Source: Clostridiaceae bacterium (lineage in GTDB: Bacteria; Bacillota; Clostridia; Oscillospirales; Acutalibacteraceae). Taken from it: a stretch of DNA of 6,506 nt. Both the position numbers and the translations under genes were made by a program. The stretch covers positions 1 to 6,506 of the forward strand of contig CAJGCX010000100.1 of NCBI GenBank assembly GCA_904501895.1, in the 5' to 3' direction. Positions within the stretch are counted from its first letter, which is position 1, and each line of letters opens with the position of its first letter. Below, one piece after another: positions 1 through 6,304 of the stretch. Under the pieces are notes generated by a model. That model worked only from the letters and a program-made list of their open reading frames with translations, was not told where the DNA came from and did no database searches.

Positions 1-1062
1 CCACAAAAAGAGCTTACATCAGGTGAGGTTGGATATATTACTGCATCAATTAAAACAGTTAGTGATGCTCGTGTTGGTGACACAGTTACAACTGCTGAGA
101 ACCCTGCTTCTGAACCACTTGCAGGTTACAGAAAAGTTAACCCTATGGTATTCTGTGGTGTTTATCCTGCTGACGGTGCTGACTACGAAAACCTTCGTGA
201 AGCACTTGAAAAATTACAGCTTAACGATGCTGCTCTTTCTTTTGAGCCTGAAACATCAGGTGCTCTCGGCTTCGGCTTCCGTTGTGGCTTCTTAGGACTT
301 TTACACCTTGAAATTATTCAGGAAAGACTTGAAAGAGAATATAACCTTGACCTTGTAACAACAATTCCAAGCGTTATTTACAGAGTTCACCTTACAAATG
401 GTGAGGTTATTGAAATTGACAACCCAAGCCATTATCCTGACCCTGCAAACATTGATTACTGCGAAGAGCCAACAGTTGAAGCTCACATTTACGCTCCACC
501 TGAATATATCGGTGCCATTATGAATCTTTGTCAGGACAGACGTGGTGTTTATGTGAATACTACTCACCTTGCTTCTGACCGAGTTGATTTACATTATATT
601 TTGCCACTTAACGAAATCATTTACGACTTCTTTGATGTGCTTAAATCCCGTACTCGTGGTTACGCTTCATTTGACTATGAAATGAGCGATTATCAGCGTT
701 CAAGTATCATTAAGCTTGATGTACTTCTCAATGGTGACATCATTGATGCTCTTTCATTTATGATTCACTCTGAAAAGGCTTATGCAAAAGCACGTAGAAT
801 TGCTGAAAAGCTTAAGGATAATATTCCACGTCAGATGTTTGAAATCCCTATTCAGATGGCTATCGGTGGTAAGGTTATTGCCCGTGAAACTGTTAAGGCT
901 ATGAGAAAAGACGTTCTTGCAAAGTGTTACGGTGGTGACATTACACGTAAAAAGAAATTGCTTGAAAAACAGAAGGAAGGTAAAAAGCGTATGCGCCACT
1001 TCGGTACTGTTGAAGTACCTCAAGAGGCATTTATGGCTGTGCTTAAGCTTGATGATGAATAA
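1..1062 (+). CDS. lepA: Elongation factor 4 (LepA), C-terminal part, 5' end outside window
   Basis: This is the last 353 codons of LepA/EF4, open from base 1 and ending at TAA 1060-1062. The family is a ribosome-binding translational GTPase of about 600 residues, proposed to act in back-translocation or 30S maturation. The N-terminal GTPase domain (G1-G5) lies upstream of the window. Visible are the end of the beta-barrel domain II (GYITASIKTVSDARVGDTV, fragment residues 13-31), the domain III/V region with the EF4 hallmark SGALGFGFRCGFLGLLH (about 86-102), and the LepA-specific C-terminal domain. The latter includes a very basic segment starting YGGDITRKKKLLEKQ (about 310-324), which in EF4 reaches toward the tRNA and peptidyl-transferase area. 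An ATG at 145 is an internal Met (KVNPMVF), not the start. It overlaps the start of the downstream proX. Identity is certain; the 5' end cannot be seen. Confidence 0.98.
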   Translation, partial: PQKELTSGEVGYITASIKTVSDARVGDTVTTAENPASEPLAGYRKVNPMVFCGVYPADGADYENLREALEKLQLNDAALSFEPETSGALGFGFRCGFLGLLHLEIIQERLEREYNLDLVTTIPSVIYRVHLTNGEVIEIDNPSHYPDPANIDYCEEPTVEAHIYAPPEYIGAIMNLCQDRRGVYVNTTHLASDRVDLHYILPLNEIIYDFFDVLKSRTRGYASFDYEMSDYQRSSIIKLDVLLNGDIIDALSFMIHSEKAYAKARRIAEKLKDNIPRQMFEIPIQMAIGGKVIARETVKAMRKDVLAKCYGGDITRKKKLLEKQKEGKKRMRHFGTVEVPQEAFMAVLKLDDE

Positions 1063-1537
1063 AGAAATTTTTGAAAAACTTAAAGAATTAGAAATCGAAT
1101 ATAAAATGATTGAGCATCCTGCAGCATTCACAATGGAGGAAATCAACGAATATCGACTTACTGAAAATGGTCATATTCCTAAAAACCTCGTTCTTCGTGA
1201 TGTTAAGGGTACTCGTAATATGCTTGTTGTTCTTCACGGTGACAAAAGAGCAAATCTTCAGTTAATCCGTGCTGAAATCGACTCAACAAAGCTGAGCTTT
1301 TCTTCAGATGAAAGACTCCAGAAATATCTCAAGGTTGAAAAAGGCTCTGTATCCCCTTTTGGTGTTATTTATGACACAGAAAAGGAACTTGAAATTTACT
1401 TTGATGCTGACCTTAAAAAGGAAGATATTGTTGGTTGTCATCCAAACGATAACCACGCAACTGTTTTCCTTAAGTTTGACGACCTTGTAAAATATGTCAA
1501 ATCCTGTGGTCACACAATCTCTTACATAAAGGTATGA
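1055..1537 (+). CDS. proX: Prolyl-tRNA editing deacylase, ProX/YbaK family (Ala-tRNA(Pro) type)
   Basis: Protein of 160 aa forming a single YbaK/EbsC-type trans-editing domain. The family removes wrong amino acids from tRNA(Pro) in the cytosol; the ProX (PrdX, ProXp-ala) branch hydrolyses Ala-tRNA(Pro). Visible family features are EHPAAFTMEE near the N-terminus, KNLVLRD (about 43-49, with the conserved Lys of the active site), the GSVSPFG loop, and CHPNDNHAT followed by a C-terminal GH. These fit ProX better than the Cys-tRNA(Pro)-specific YbaK, though specificity is inferred. The start is one of two adjacent ATGs, 1052 or 1055, which places the start 11 or 8 nt inside lepA and gives the normal family length. 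The open frame runs back to 917, but that extension is only lepA read in another frame. No good Shine-Dalgarno is seen, so translation is probably coupled to lepA. The gene ends in a 4-nt ATGA overlap with hemW. Confidence 0.9.
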   Translation: MNKEIFEKLKELEIEYKMIEHPAAFTMEEINEYRLTENGHIPKNLVLRDVKGTRNMLVVLHGDKRANLQLIRAEIDSTKLSFSSDERLQKYLKVEKGSVSPFGVIYDTEKELEIYFDADLKKEDIVGCHPNDNHATVFLKFDDLVKYVKSCGHTISYIKV

Positions 1538-2631
1538 AAAACATAGGACTTTATCTTCATATCCCCTTTTGCAAGTCAAAATGTCCTTACTGCGATTTTT
1601 ATTCTTTTTCATGTAAGGATAATGAAAAAGACCACTACACACAAGTTCTCAAAGAGAGAATTTTGTCAGGTATTTCTACTTTACAATGCAAAGGCAACAC
1701 GCTTTACATTGGTGGTGGAACACCGTCAGTATTAGGTACAGAAAATCTTGCAACGCTTGTAAACACTTGCAAAAACGGTTTTCTGACAGATGACGCTGAA
1801 ATCACAGTTGAATGCAATCCTCACGGACTCAATGAAGATTTTTTTAAGACTCTTCACAACTGTGGTGTGAACAGAATTTCAATGGGACTTCAGTCTGCAA
1901 TTGACTCTGAAAGACGAATTTTAGGTCGTTTAAGCGATAGAAATCAGGTTGAAAATGCAGTAAAAATCGCTCAAAAAGTTGGTTTCCTAAACATTACCCT
2001 TGATGTTATGCTTGGTATTCCACAGCAGACTGAAAAGAGTTTAGCTGAAACTCTCGATTTCTGTATTTCACTTGGTGTGCCACATATCAGCGCATATATG
2101 CTGAAGCTTGAAGAAAACACTCACTTTTACAAAAATCAATATAAATATAATTTTCCTGACGATGATGCTACTGCAGATTTGTATTTGCAGATGTGTGAAA
2201 CTCTTGAAGGTAACGGAATTATGCAATATGAGATTTCAAATTTTGCGAAATCGGGTTTCGAAAGCAAACATAATCTTAAATATTGGCATTGTGAGGAATA
2301 TCTCGGCATTGGCCCTTCTGCACATTCATTTATTAATGGCAAAAGATTTTATTATGACAGAGATTTTGCAGCATTTATGAGTGGTAGCTCCCCTATCGAA
2401 GATGGTATCGGTGGAGATTTTACAGAATACGCAATGCTGAATCTTCGTTTGGTTGAAGGATTAAATGAAGATAAGGCAATTAAGCGTTTTGGTTATAATA
2501 TCCCAAAGGAAATTTACGAAAAATCACAAATTTTCATTGATAATGGGTATATGATTAAAAATGAAAATGGTATCGCATTAACACGTAAAGGTTTTTTGAT
2601 GTCAAATACAATATTGTCTGAAATATTATAG
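1534..2631 (+). CDS. hemW: HemW, radical SAM heme chaperone (HemN-like)
   Basis: Protein of 365 aa, full family length. The radical-SAM cluster motif is PFCKSKCPYCDF, with cysteines at 13, 17 and 20 that would bind a 4Fe-4S cluster. GGGTPS (60-65), ECNPHG (93-98) and GVNRISMGLQS (111-121) are the SAM-binding and barrel motifs. HNLKYWHCEEYLGIGPSAHS and a C-terminal HemN_C domain ending LTRKGFLMSN follow. True coproporphyrinogen dehydrogenase HemN has a further Cys two residues after the third (CxxxCxYCxC); here that position is Phe22, the HemW signature. The family inserts heme into target proteins rather than making it. The start ATG overlaps the proX stop (ATGA) and has AAAGG just upstream, so the two genes are probably translationally coupled. 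Proximity to lepA matches Firmicutes gene order. Many databases label such proteins 'oxygen-independent coproporphyrinogen III oxidase', which would be misleading here. Confidence 0.94.
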   Translation: MKNIGLYLHIPFCKSKCPYCDFYSFSCKDNEKDHYTQVLKERILSGISTLQCKGNTLYIGGGTPSVLGTENLATLVNTCKNGFLTDDAEITVECNPHGLNEDFFKTLHNCGVNRISMGLQSAIDSERRILGRLSDRNQVENAVKIAQKVGFLNITLDVMLGIPQQTEKSLAETLDFCISLGVPHISAYMLKLEENTHFYKNQYKYNFPDDDATADLYLQMCETLEGNGIMQYEISNFAKSGFESKHNLKYWHCEEYLGIGPSAHSFINGKRFYYDRDFAAFMSGSSPIEDGIGGDFTEYAMLNLRLVEGLNEDKAIKRFGYNIPKEIYEKSQIFIDNGYMIKNENGIALTRKGFLMSNTILSEIL

Positions 2632-2639
2632 GTGATATT

Positions 2640-3572
2640 ATGAAATGGTTATATAAGCTTCTTGCATTTATACTTGCATTGTTTATTTACACACCAGCAG
2701 AATCGATAACTCCATACGCAACAACAAAGGAGGATGAAAAATTAGCCTTCACAGTCCTTTCAGATGTGCATATGGAGGGAAATAACGAGGAGAAATTTCA
2801 GTTTTTTGGTGAGGCTATACGCGATATAAAAACTGCAGAAGAAAATCATGAGCTTATTTTTCTTGGTGACAACACTATGAATAATCAGGTCGTTGAATTA
2901 AGTGCCTTTTACGGAATTCTTGACCAGTATTATTCAGGCTTTTACAACGTTGTTTCGGGTAATCACGACCTTTGCCCAAGTGATTATAATGTGGGTGACT
3001 ACGCCCATTTGAAAAAGCGTTTTCTTGATTACGGAAACGAGTTTCATTCTTTCAACGGAGATGATTTATACTACGTATTCAGTATTGGATACTATGTTTT
3101 TATTGTACTCGGTTCTGAATCTGATGCAGGAATTAATGAGGATATCTCTGATGAGCAGTTCCTGTGGTTGGAAAATGAATTGAAGCTTCACGAGGATGAT
3201 GGAAGACCAATTTTCATTTTGAACCATTATCCGCTGAATCACACCTGGAATGACGTGTGGACAGAGGGTCATATCGGTGAGGATAGTGAACGCCTCCGTG
3301 AGATAATGAAGAATTCAAAAAACAGAATCATATATTTTTCAGGTCATCTTCATATGGGACTTTATGATAATCAGGTTTCATACATAAACGAGGACAATAT
3401 AACATACATAAATGTTCCTGCATTCGGTACTGATAATACAAACGGTGATGCAGATATTCAGGATAAAGGTATGGGAATGTATGTTGAGGTTTATGAAAAC
3501 GAAATCATTGTCCGTGTCCGTAATTTTGCAGAACACAAATGGATGGATATTGAACACAGTATTTCCCTTTGA
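2640..3572 (+). CDS. Exported calcineurin-like metallophosphoesterase
   Basis: Protein of 310 aa. The N-terminus has a basic start, a hydrophobic core at about 7-17 and a possible signal peptidase site after TPA (18-20); there is no lipobox Cys, so it is probably secreted or held by an uncleaved anchor. The metallophosphoesterase metal ligands are present in order: SDVH (D42, H44), GDN (D77), GNHD (N108, H109), NHYP (H196) and GHLH (H236, H238). The dinuclear metal centre should therefore be intact and the enzyme active as a phosphomonoesterase or phosphodiesterase. The substrate is unknown. A beta-rich tail of about 70 residues follows the last motif. The start is set by AGGTGA at 2630-2635, four nt before the ATG. 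The gene lies 8 nt after hemW with no terminator between, so it should share the lepA-proX-hemW transcript. Its TGA stop lies inside the -35 box of the metA promoter. No clear terminator follows it. Confidence 0.88.
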   Translation: MKWLYKLLAFILALFIYTPAESITPYATTKEDEKLAFTVLSDVHMEGNNEEKFQFFGEAIRDIKTAEENHELIFLGDNTMNNQVVELSAFYGILDQYYSGFYNVVSGNHDLCPSDYNVGDYAHLKKRFLDYGNEFHSFNGDDLYYVFSIGYYVFIVLGSESDAGINEDISDEQFLWLENELKLHEDDGRPIFILNHYPLNHTWNDVWTEGHIGEDSERLREIMKNSKNRIIYFSGHLHMGLYDNQVSYINEDNITYINVPAFGTDNTNGDADIQDKGMGMYVEVYENEIIVRVRNFAEHKWMDIEHSISL

Positions 3573-3597
3573 CATTATAAATATATTGTGATAGAAT
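3569..3597 (+). promoter_or_regulatory. metA promoter (sigma-A type, extended -10)
   Basis: TTGACA at 3569-3574 is a perfect -35. It is followed by a 17-nt spacer and TAGAAT at 3592-3597, with TG at 3589-3590 making an extended -10. The predicted transcription start is near 3604, giving a leader of about 28 nt. The -35 box contains the TGA stop codon (3570-3572) of the preceding phosphoesterase gene. The short leader leaves no room for a SAM riboswitch or T-box. Confidence 0.82.
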
Positions 3598-3615
3598 AAT
3601 TACTTGCATATTGAA

Positions 3616-3623
3616 GAAAGGAG
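3616..3623 (+). promoter_or_regulatory. Ribosome binding site that fixes the metA start
   Basis: GAAAGGAG ends 8 nt before ATG 3632. This favours ATG 3632 over the in-frame TTG at 3611, which lies upstream of this site. Confidence 0.85.
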
Positions 3624-3631
3624 TGGACAAA

Positions 3632-4549
3632 ATGCCTATTAAAATTGATGACCAGTTACCGGCAAGACACAATCTTGAGTTGGAGAACATCTTTGTTATG
3701 ACAGAGCAAAGAGCAAGTATTCAGGACATTCGTCCACTTAAGATTATTCTTCTTAACTTAATGCCTACTAAAATCGAGACTGAAACTCAGATTTTAAGAC
3801 TTCTCAGTAACTCACCTTTACAGGTTGAAGTTGAGCTTTTGCAAGTGGCTACTCATGAGAGTAAAAACACAAGCAAGGAGCATATGCTCAAATTCTATAA
3901 AACCTTTAATGACATTAAGGACCAGAAATTTGACGGTATGATTGTGACAGGTGCTCCTGTTGAAATGATGCCATTTGAAGAGGTTGACTATTGGGACGAA
4001 CTTTGTAAAATCTTCGACTGGGCAAAGACTCACGTTTACTCATCCTTCCACATTTGTTGGGGTGCTCAGGCTGCTCTTTATTACCACTATGGTATTCCAA
4101 AGTATAAGTTGCCTGAAAAGATGTTTGGTATTTTCCCACACAAGCCACTTGATATGTATCATCCTTTACTTCGTGGCTTCAGTGATTTGTTCTATGTGCC
4201 ACATTCTCGACACACAGAAACTAAAAAAGAGGATATCGCTCTCGTTAAGGAATTGCAGATTCTTTCATATTCTGAAATTTCAGGTGTTCACCTTGTAGCA
4301 GATATGGATTGCAGAAATTTCTACTGCACAGGTCATAGTGAATACGACAGCGACACTCTTGCACGTGAGTATTTCAGAGATTTACATAAGGGACTTGACA
4401 TTAAGCTTCCTTACAACTATTTCCCTAACGATGATACACAGCTCACACCACCACTTACTTGGCGTGGTGCCGGAAGCCTTTTATTCCAGAACTGGCTTAA
4501 CTACTTTGTGTATCAACGCACACCTTATGATGTGAATGAAATTAAATAA
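3632..4549 (+). CDS. metA: Homoserine O-acetyltransferase (MetA family)
   Basis: Protein of 305 aa, close to full MetA length and apparently colinear with the E. coli numbering. MetA activates the hydroxyl of L-homoserine with an acyl-CoA, the first committed step to methionine, in the cytosol. The catalytic Cys is C142 in HICWGAQA. His235 and Glu237 in TGHSEYD complete the known catalytic set, and PHSRHTE and PYNYFPNDD are family motifs. Residue 111 (TGAPVEMM) is Glu. In characterised MetA proteins Glu111 goes with acetyl-CoA use (Bacillus cereus) and Gly111 with succinyl-CoA use (E. coli), so acetyl transfer is predicted despite the usual 'succinyltransferase' label. The gene has its own promoter, a strong ribosome binding site and a terminator. 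It therefore appears to be a single-gene unit, although read-through from the upstream operon is possible. Confidence 0.96.
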   Translation: MPIKIDDQLPARHNLELENIFVMTEQRASIQDIRPLKIILLNLMPTKIETETQILRLLSNSPLQVEVELLQVATHESKNTSKEHMLKFYKTFNDIKDQKFDGMIVTGAPVEMMPFEEVDYWDELCKIFDWAKTHVYSSFHICWGAQAALYYHYGIPKYKLPEKMFGIFPHKPLDMYHPLLRGFSDLFYVPHSRHTETKKEDIALVKELQILSYSEISGVHLVADMDCRNFYCTGHSEYDSDTLAREYFRDLHKGLDIKLPYNYFPNDDTQLTPPLTWRGAGSLLFQNWLNYFVYQRTPYDVNEIK

Positions 4550-4558
4550 GATACAAAA

Positions 4559-4598
4559 AAGCGCTCTCACCTGAATTGGTGAGAGCGTTTCCCGTTTT
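4559..4598 (+). terminator. Intrinsic terminator of metA
   Basis: CGCTCTCACC (4562-4571) pairs perfectly with GGTGAGAGCG (4578-4587) around the 6-nt loop TGAATT. The stem can extend by G-U and A-T pairs into the flanking A-run (4555-4560) and TTT (4588-4590). It lies 9 nt after the metA stop. The T-tract is interrupted (TTTCCCGTTTT), so termination may be incomplete. Confidence 0.82.
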
Positions 4599-4625
4599 AT
4601 ACGGATTTAAAAAAGGAGAATGAAA

Positions 4626-4745
4626 ATGAAAGGGTGTGGTTTTGATAAGCAATGGTGTTTCCGGGCATTACTCTCGTTAACCACTGTACATAATATAACA
4701 TTAAAATATGTAAGAATAATGGATAGAAGATTAAGAATTTGTTAA
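4626..4745 (+). CDS. Possible small ORF, 39 codons, unrecognised
   Basis: This short frame follows AAAAGGAG (4611-4618). ATG 4626 sits 7 nt after that site; a second in-frame ATG at 4620 is too close to it. The predicted product is basic and Cys-containing, beginning MKGCGFDKQWCFRALLSL and ending RRLRIC, with cysteines at residues 4, 11 and 39. I see no signal peptide or known domain. No promoter of its own is evident between it and the metA terminator, so expression would need read-through from metA. Support is only the ribosome binding site and spacing, and a chance frame in AT-rich DNA is quite possible. The terminal codons fall in an AT-rich hairpin. Confidence 0.3.
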   Translation: MKGCGFDKQWCFRALLSLTTVHNITLKYVRIMDRRLRIC

Positions 4746-4751
4746 TTCTTA
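4732..4751. other. AT-rich inverted repeat in the metA-ligase gap
   Basis: AAGAATT (4733-4739) and AATTCTT (4744-4750) form a perfect 7-bp stem with a TGTT loop, extended to 8 bp by T4732-A4751. No T-run follows, so it is not a standard terminator. The word ATATGTAA occurs just before it (4706-4713) and again just after (4751-4758). It lies about 35 nt upstream of the -35 of the ligase promoter, so an operator is possible, but no regulator can be named. Confidence 0.35.
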
Positions 4752-4784
4752 TATGTAATAATTAATAAAGATGTAAAAAATCTA

Positions 4785-4813
4785 TTGTTAAATTCGTTTC
4801 TTTGATATATAAT
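4785..4813 (+). promoter_or_regulatory. Promoter of the O-antigen ligase-like gene
   Basis: TTGTTA (4785-4790), a 17-nt spacer, then a perfect TATAAT (4808-4813). The predicted start near 4820 gives a leader of about 25 nt, which carries the ribosome binding site AGAGGT (4831-4836), 8 nt before ATG 4845. Confidence 0.72.
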
Positions 4814-4844
4814 ATACCTTGGTTAAATGTAGAGGTATAACTTT

Positions 4845-6287
4845 ATGGAAAAATTCTTTAAATCTCAGATACATTTAAATAGATTAGAAAAAGTGCGAGC
4901 TTTCCTTTTAAGTGATAAATGGATGGCTATATTGTTCTGTGTCGCAGGGGTATTCACCTCTTTAAGCTCATATTACCCTGACAAGCAGATTGAGGTTATC
5001 GGCACTATAGTTTTCCTTTACATTATTGGATTCTGTATTTGCATAAGTGACGATATTATGGCAGGACTTGCACCACTTTCGCTAACGTCGCTCGTTGCAA
5101 TTAAGTGCTACGATTCATTCGATGTTTTTATGGGATATATTCCTTATTTTATCCCTCTTGCAGGATTTGTGCTGTTTCATCTTTTCGCATATTGGAAAAA
5201 GCCTACAACTGAAGGTGTAATGTTCAAATCAATGGTATTTGTTTCAATTTCCATTCTACTAGGTGGTCTTGGATTCATTTTACCTCAGGAATATTTCGCG
5301 CCAACATCAATTTATCATATGGTGGGTCTTGGTTTCGGAATGGTATTCATTTATTCCTATTTACATGCTCACATTAACATCAAGCGCAATTATTCTCATA
5401 TTGATATGCTGACAAAGATAATGGTGCTTACAGGTACCTTTGCAGCATTTATGGTTATTTCACATTACATAATCAATATCAACGCTGTTATTGACCGTGG
5501 CGGACTTCTCTATATGCAATGGAGAAACAACTGCTCCACTATTCTTATGATAACAATTCCGTTTGCCTTTCTTATGGCAAATAAGAAATCCTACGCTACT
5601 GTGTTGGGCTTTATTTTCTATTTTGCATTGTTGCTTACAGGCTCACGTGGTGGTATGGTTTTCGGCTCTGTTGAAATTGTTATGTGCATTGTTATGTATA
5701 TGCTTTATGACAAGCGAAGACGACTTGCTTATATTATTATCTGTGTATGTATTCTCTTCGGATTTTTAGCATTTGCACCACAGATTACAGAATTTTTAGG
5801 CTATACCCTTGACCGACTTTTTAAAGCTGTCAATGAATTCCTTATGGGTGAATCAACTGAAGTGCGTGCCGCTCATTACGCAAGAGGCATTAACGATTTC
5901 TTAAGTCATCCGTTATTTGGCACAGGACTTGGATATATGGGCAACCGTGATGTCCACGCTTCTGTTGAATTTGCGCTTTGCTGGTATCACTGTGCACCGA
6001 TTCAGGTTTGTGCAAGCTTTGGTATTGTGGGAATTATCGCTTTCAGCTATCAGTTTATTAAGAGAAATGTGCTTATCTGGAGAAAAGCAACTCTTTTCAA
6101 TATGACTATATTCTTATCATATATCAGTCTTGAAATGATGTCACTTGTTAATCCCGGTGTTTTCTGTCCGATACCATATCTTTTCTACGTAACGCTGTTT
6201 ATGGTTATGGTTGAAAAATGTGACGGTGAATATCAGGAAAAAATCATCGTAAGTAAAAGAAGAAAAGAAAAAGAAGAAAAGGCTTGA
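4845..6287 (+). CDS. O-antigen ligase / Wzy-family polytopic membrane protein
   Basis: Protein of 480 aa, with about ten or more hydrophobic segments by eye. They include roughly 27-43, 51-68, 99-117, 129-146, 159-176, 192-210, 231-246, 250-265, 271-288, 294-312, 386-405 and 411-460 (two). The Wzy_C signature lies in the second half: TGSRGG (265-270, Arg268), a large outward-facing loop with Arg341, HPLFGTGLG (355-363), then WYHCAPIQVCASFGIVG (380-396). This family (WaaL, Wzy, and relatives such as TuaE) joins or polymerises lipid-linked glycans at the outer face of the membrane. In a Gram-positive it would act on capsule, teichuronic or other wall polysaccharide; the substrate is not predictable. 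A short basic cytosolic tail (SKRRKEKEEKA) ends the protein. The gene has its own promoter and terminator, with no glycosyltransferase genes beside it in the window. Its TGA stop lies in the terminator stem. Confidence 0.83.
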   Translation: MEKFFKSQIHLNRLEKVRAFLLSDKWMAILFCVAGVFTSLSSYYPDKQIEVIGTIVFLYIIGFCICISDDIMAGLAPLSLTSLVAIKCYDSFDVFMGYIPYFIPLAGFVLFHLFAYWKKPTTEGVMFKSMVFVSISILLGGLGFILPQEYFAPTSIYHMVGLGFGMVFIYSYLHAHINIKRNYSHIDMLTKIMVLTGTFAAFMVISHYIININAVIDRGGLLYMQWRNNCSTILMITIPFAFLMANKKSYATVLGFIFYFALLLTGSRGGMVFGSVEIVMCIVMYMLYDKRRRLAYIIICVCILFGFLAFAPQITEFLGYTLDRLFKAVNEFLMGESTEVRAAHYARGINDFLSHPLFGTGLGYMGNRDVHASVEFALCWYHCAPIQVCASFGIVGIIAFSYQFIKRNVLIWRKATLFNMTIFLSYISLEMMSLVNPGVFCPIPYLFYVTLFMVMVEKCDGEYQEKIIVSKRRKEKEEKA

Positions 6288-6304
6288 CAATCAAGCCTTT
6301 TTTT
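6277..6304 (+). terminator. Intrinsic terminator of the ligase gene, overlapping its stop codon
   Basis: AAAAGGCTTGA (6277-6287) pairs with TCAAGCCTTTT (6291-6301) around the 3-nt loop CAA, followed by T's to 6304 (seven T's in all from 6298). The left arm contains the last sense codons and the TGA stop (6285-6287). It overlaps the rpsF promoter but lies upstream of the predicted rpsF start, so it should end ligase transcripts without affecting rpsF transcripts. Confidence 0.88.

Noticed and set aside
145..147. lepA start at ATG 145
   Set aside because: The frame is open to base 1 and codes for recognisable LepA domain II sequence, so this is an internal Met in KVNPMVF.
917..1051. Longer N-terminus for proX starting at ATG 917
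   Set aside because: The extra 45 residues are lepA's C-terminal coding sequence in another frame, are Cys/Val/Arg-rich without family resemblance, and would make the protein far longer than the ProX family.
754..1146. 130-codon minus-strand open frame opposite the lepA/proX junction
   Set aside because: Low-complexity Ser/Phe/Asn-rich product, no ribosome binding site, and opposite two well-supported genes; it is a shadow of their codon bias.
3573..3610. Terminator between the phosphoesterase gene and metA
   Set aside because: Only AT-rich sequence without a GC stem or T-run; the segment is better explained as promoter spacer and -10.
3611..3631. metA start at TTG 3611
   Set aside because: It lies upstream of the strong GAAAGGAG site. 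ATG 3632 has ideal spacing, and starting there puts C142, H235, E237 and E111 exactly at the family's reference positions.
4550..4844. Riboswitch, tRNA or other structured RNA in the 295-nt gap
   Set aside because: Apart from the metA terminator and a simple AT hairpin I find no multi-stem arrangement, no cloverleaf and no recognised riboswitch core.
5563..5769. Overlapping frame inside the ligase gene
   Set aside because: Shifted reading of membrane-segment codons, hydrophobic only for that reason; no start signal and no family similarity.
6252..6282. Purine-rich run at the 3' end of the ligase gene as a special element
   Set aside because: It simply encodes the Lys/Arg/Glu-rich cytosolic tail and supplies the A-tract for the terminator stem.
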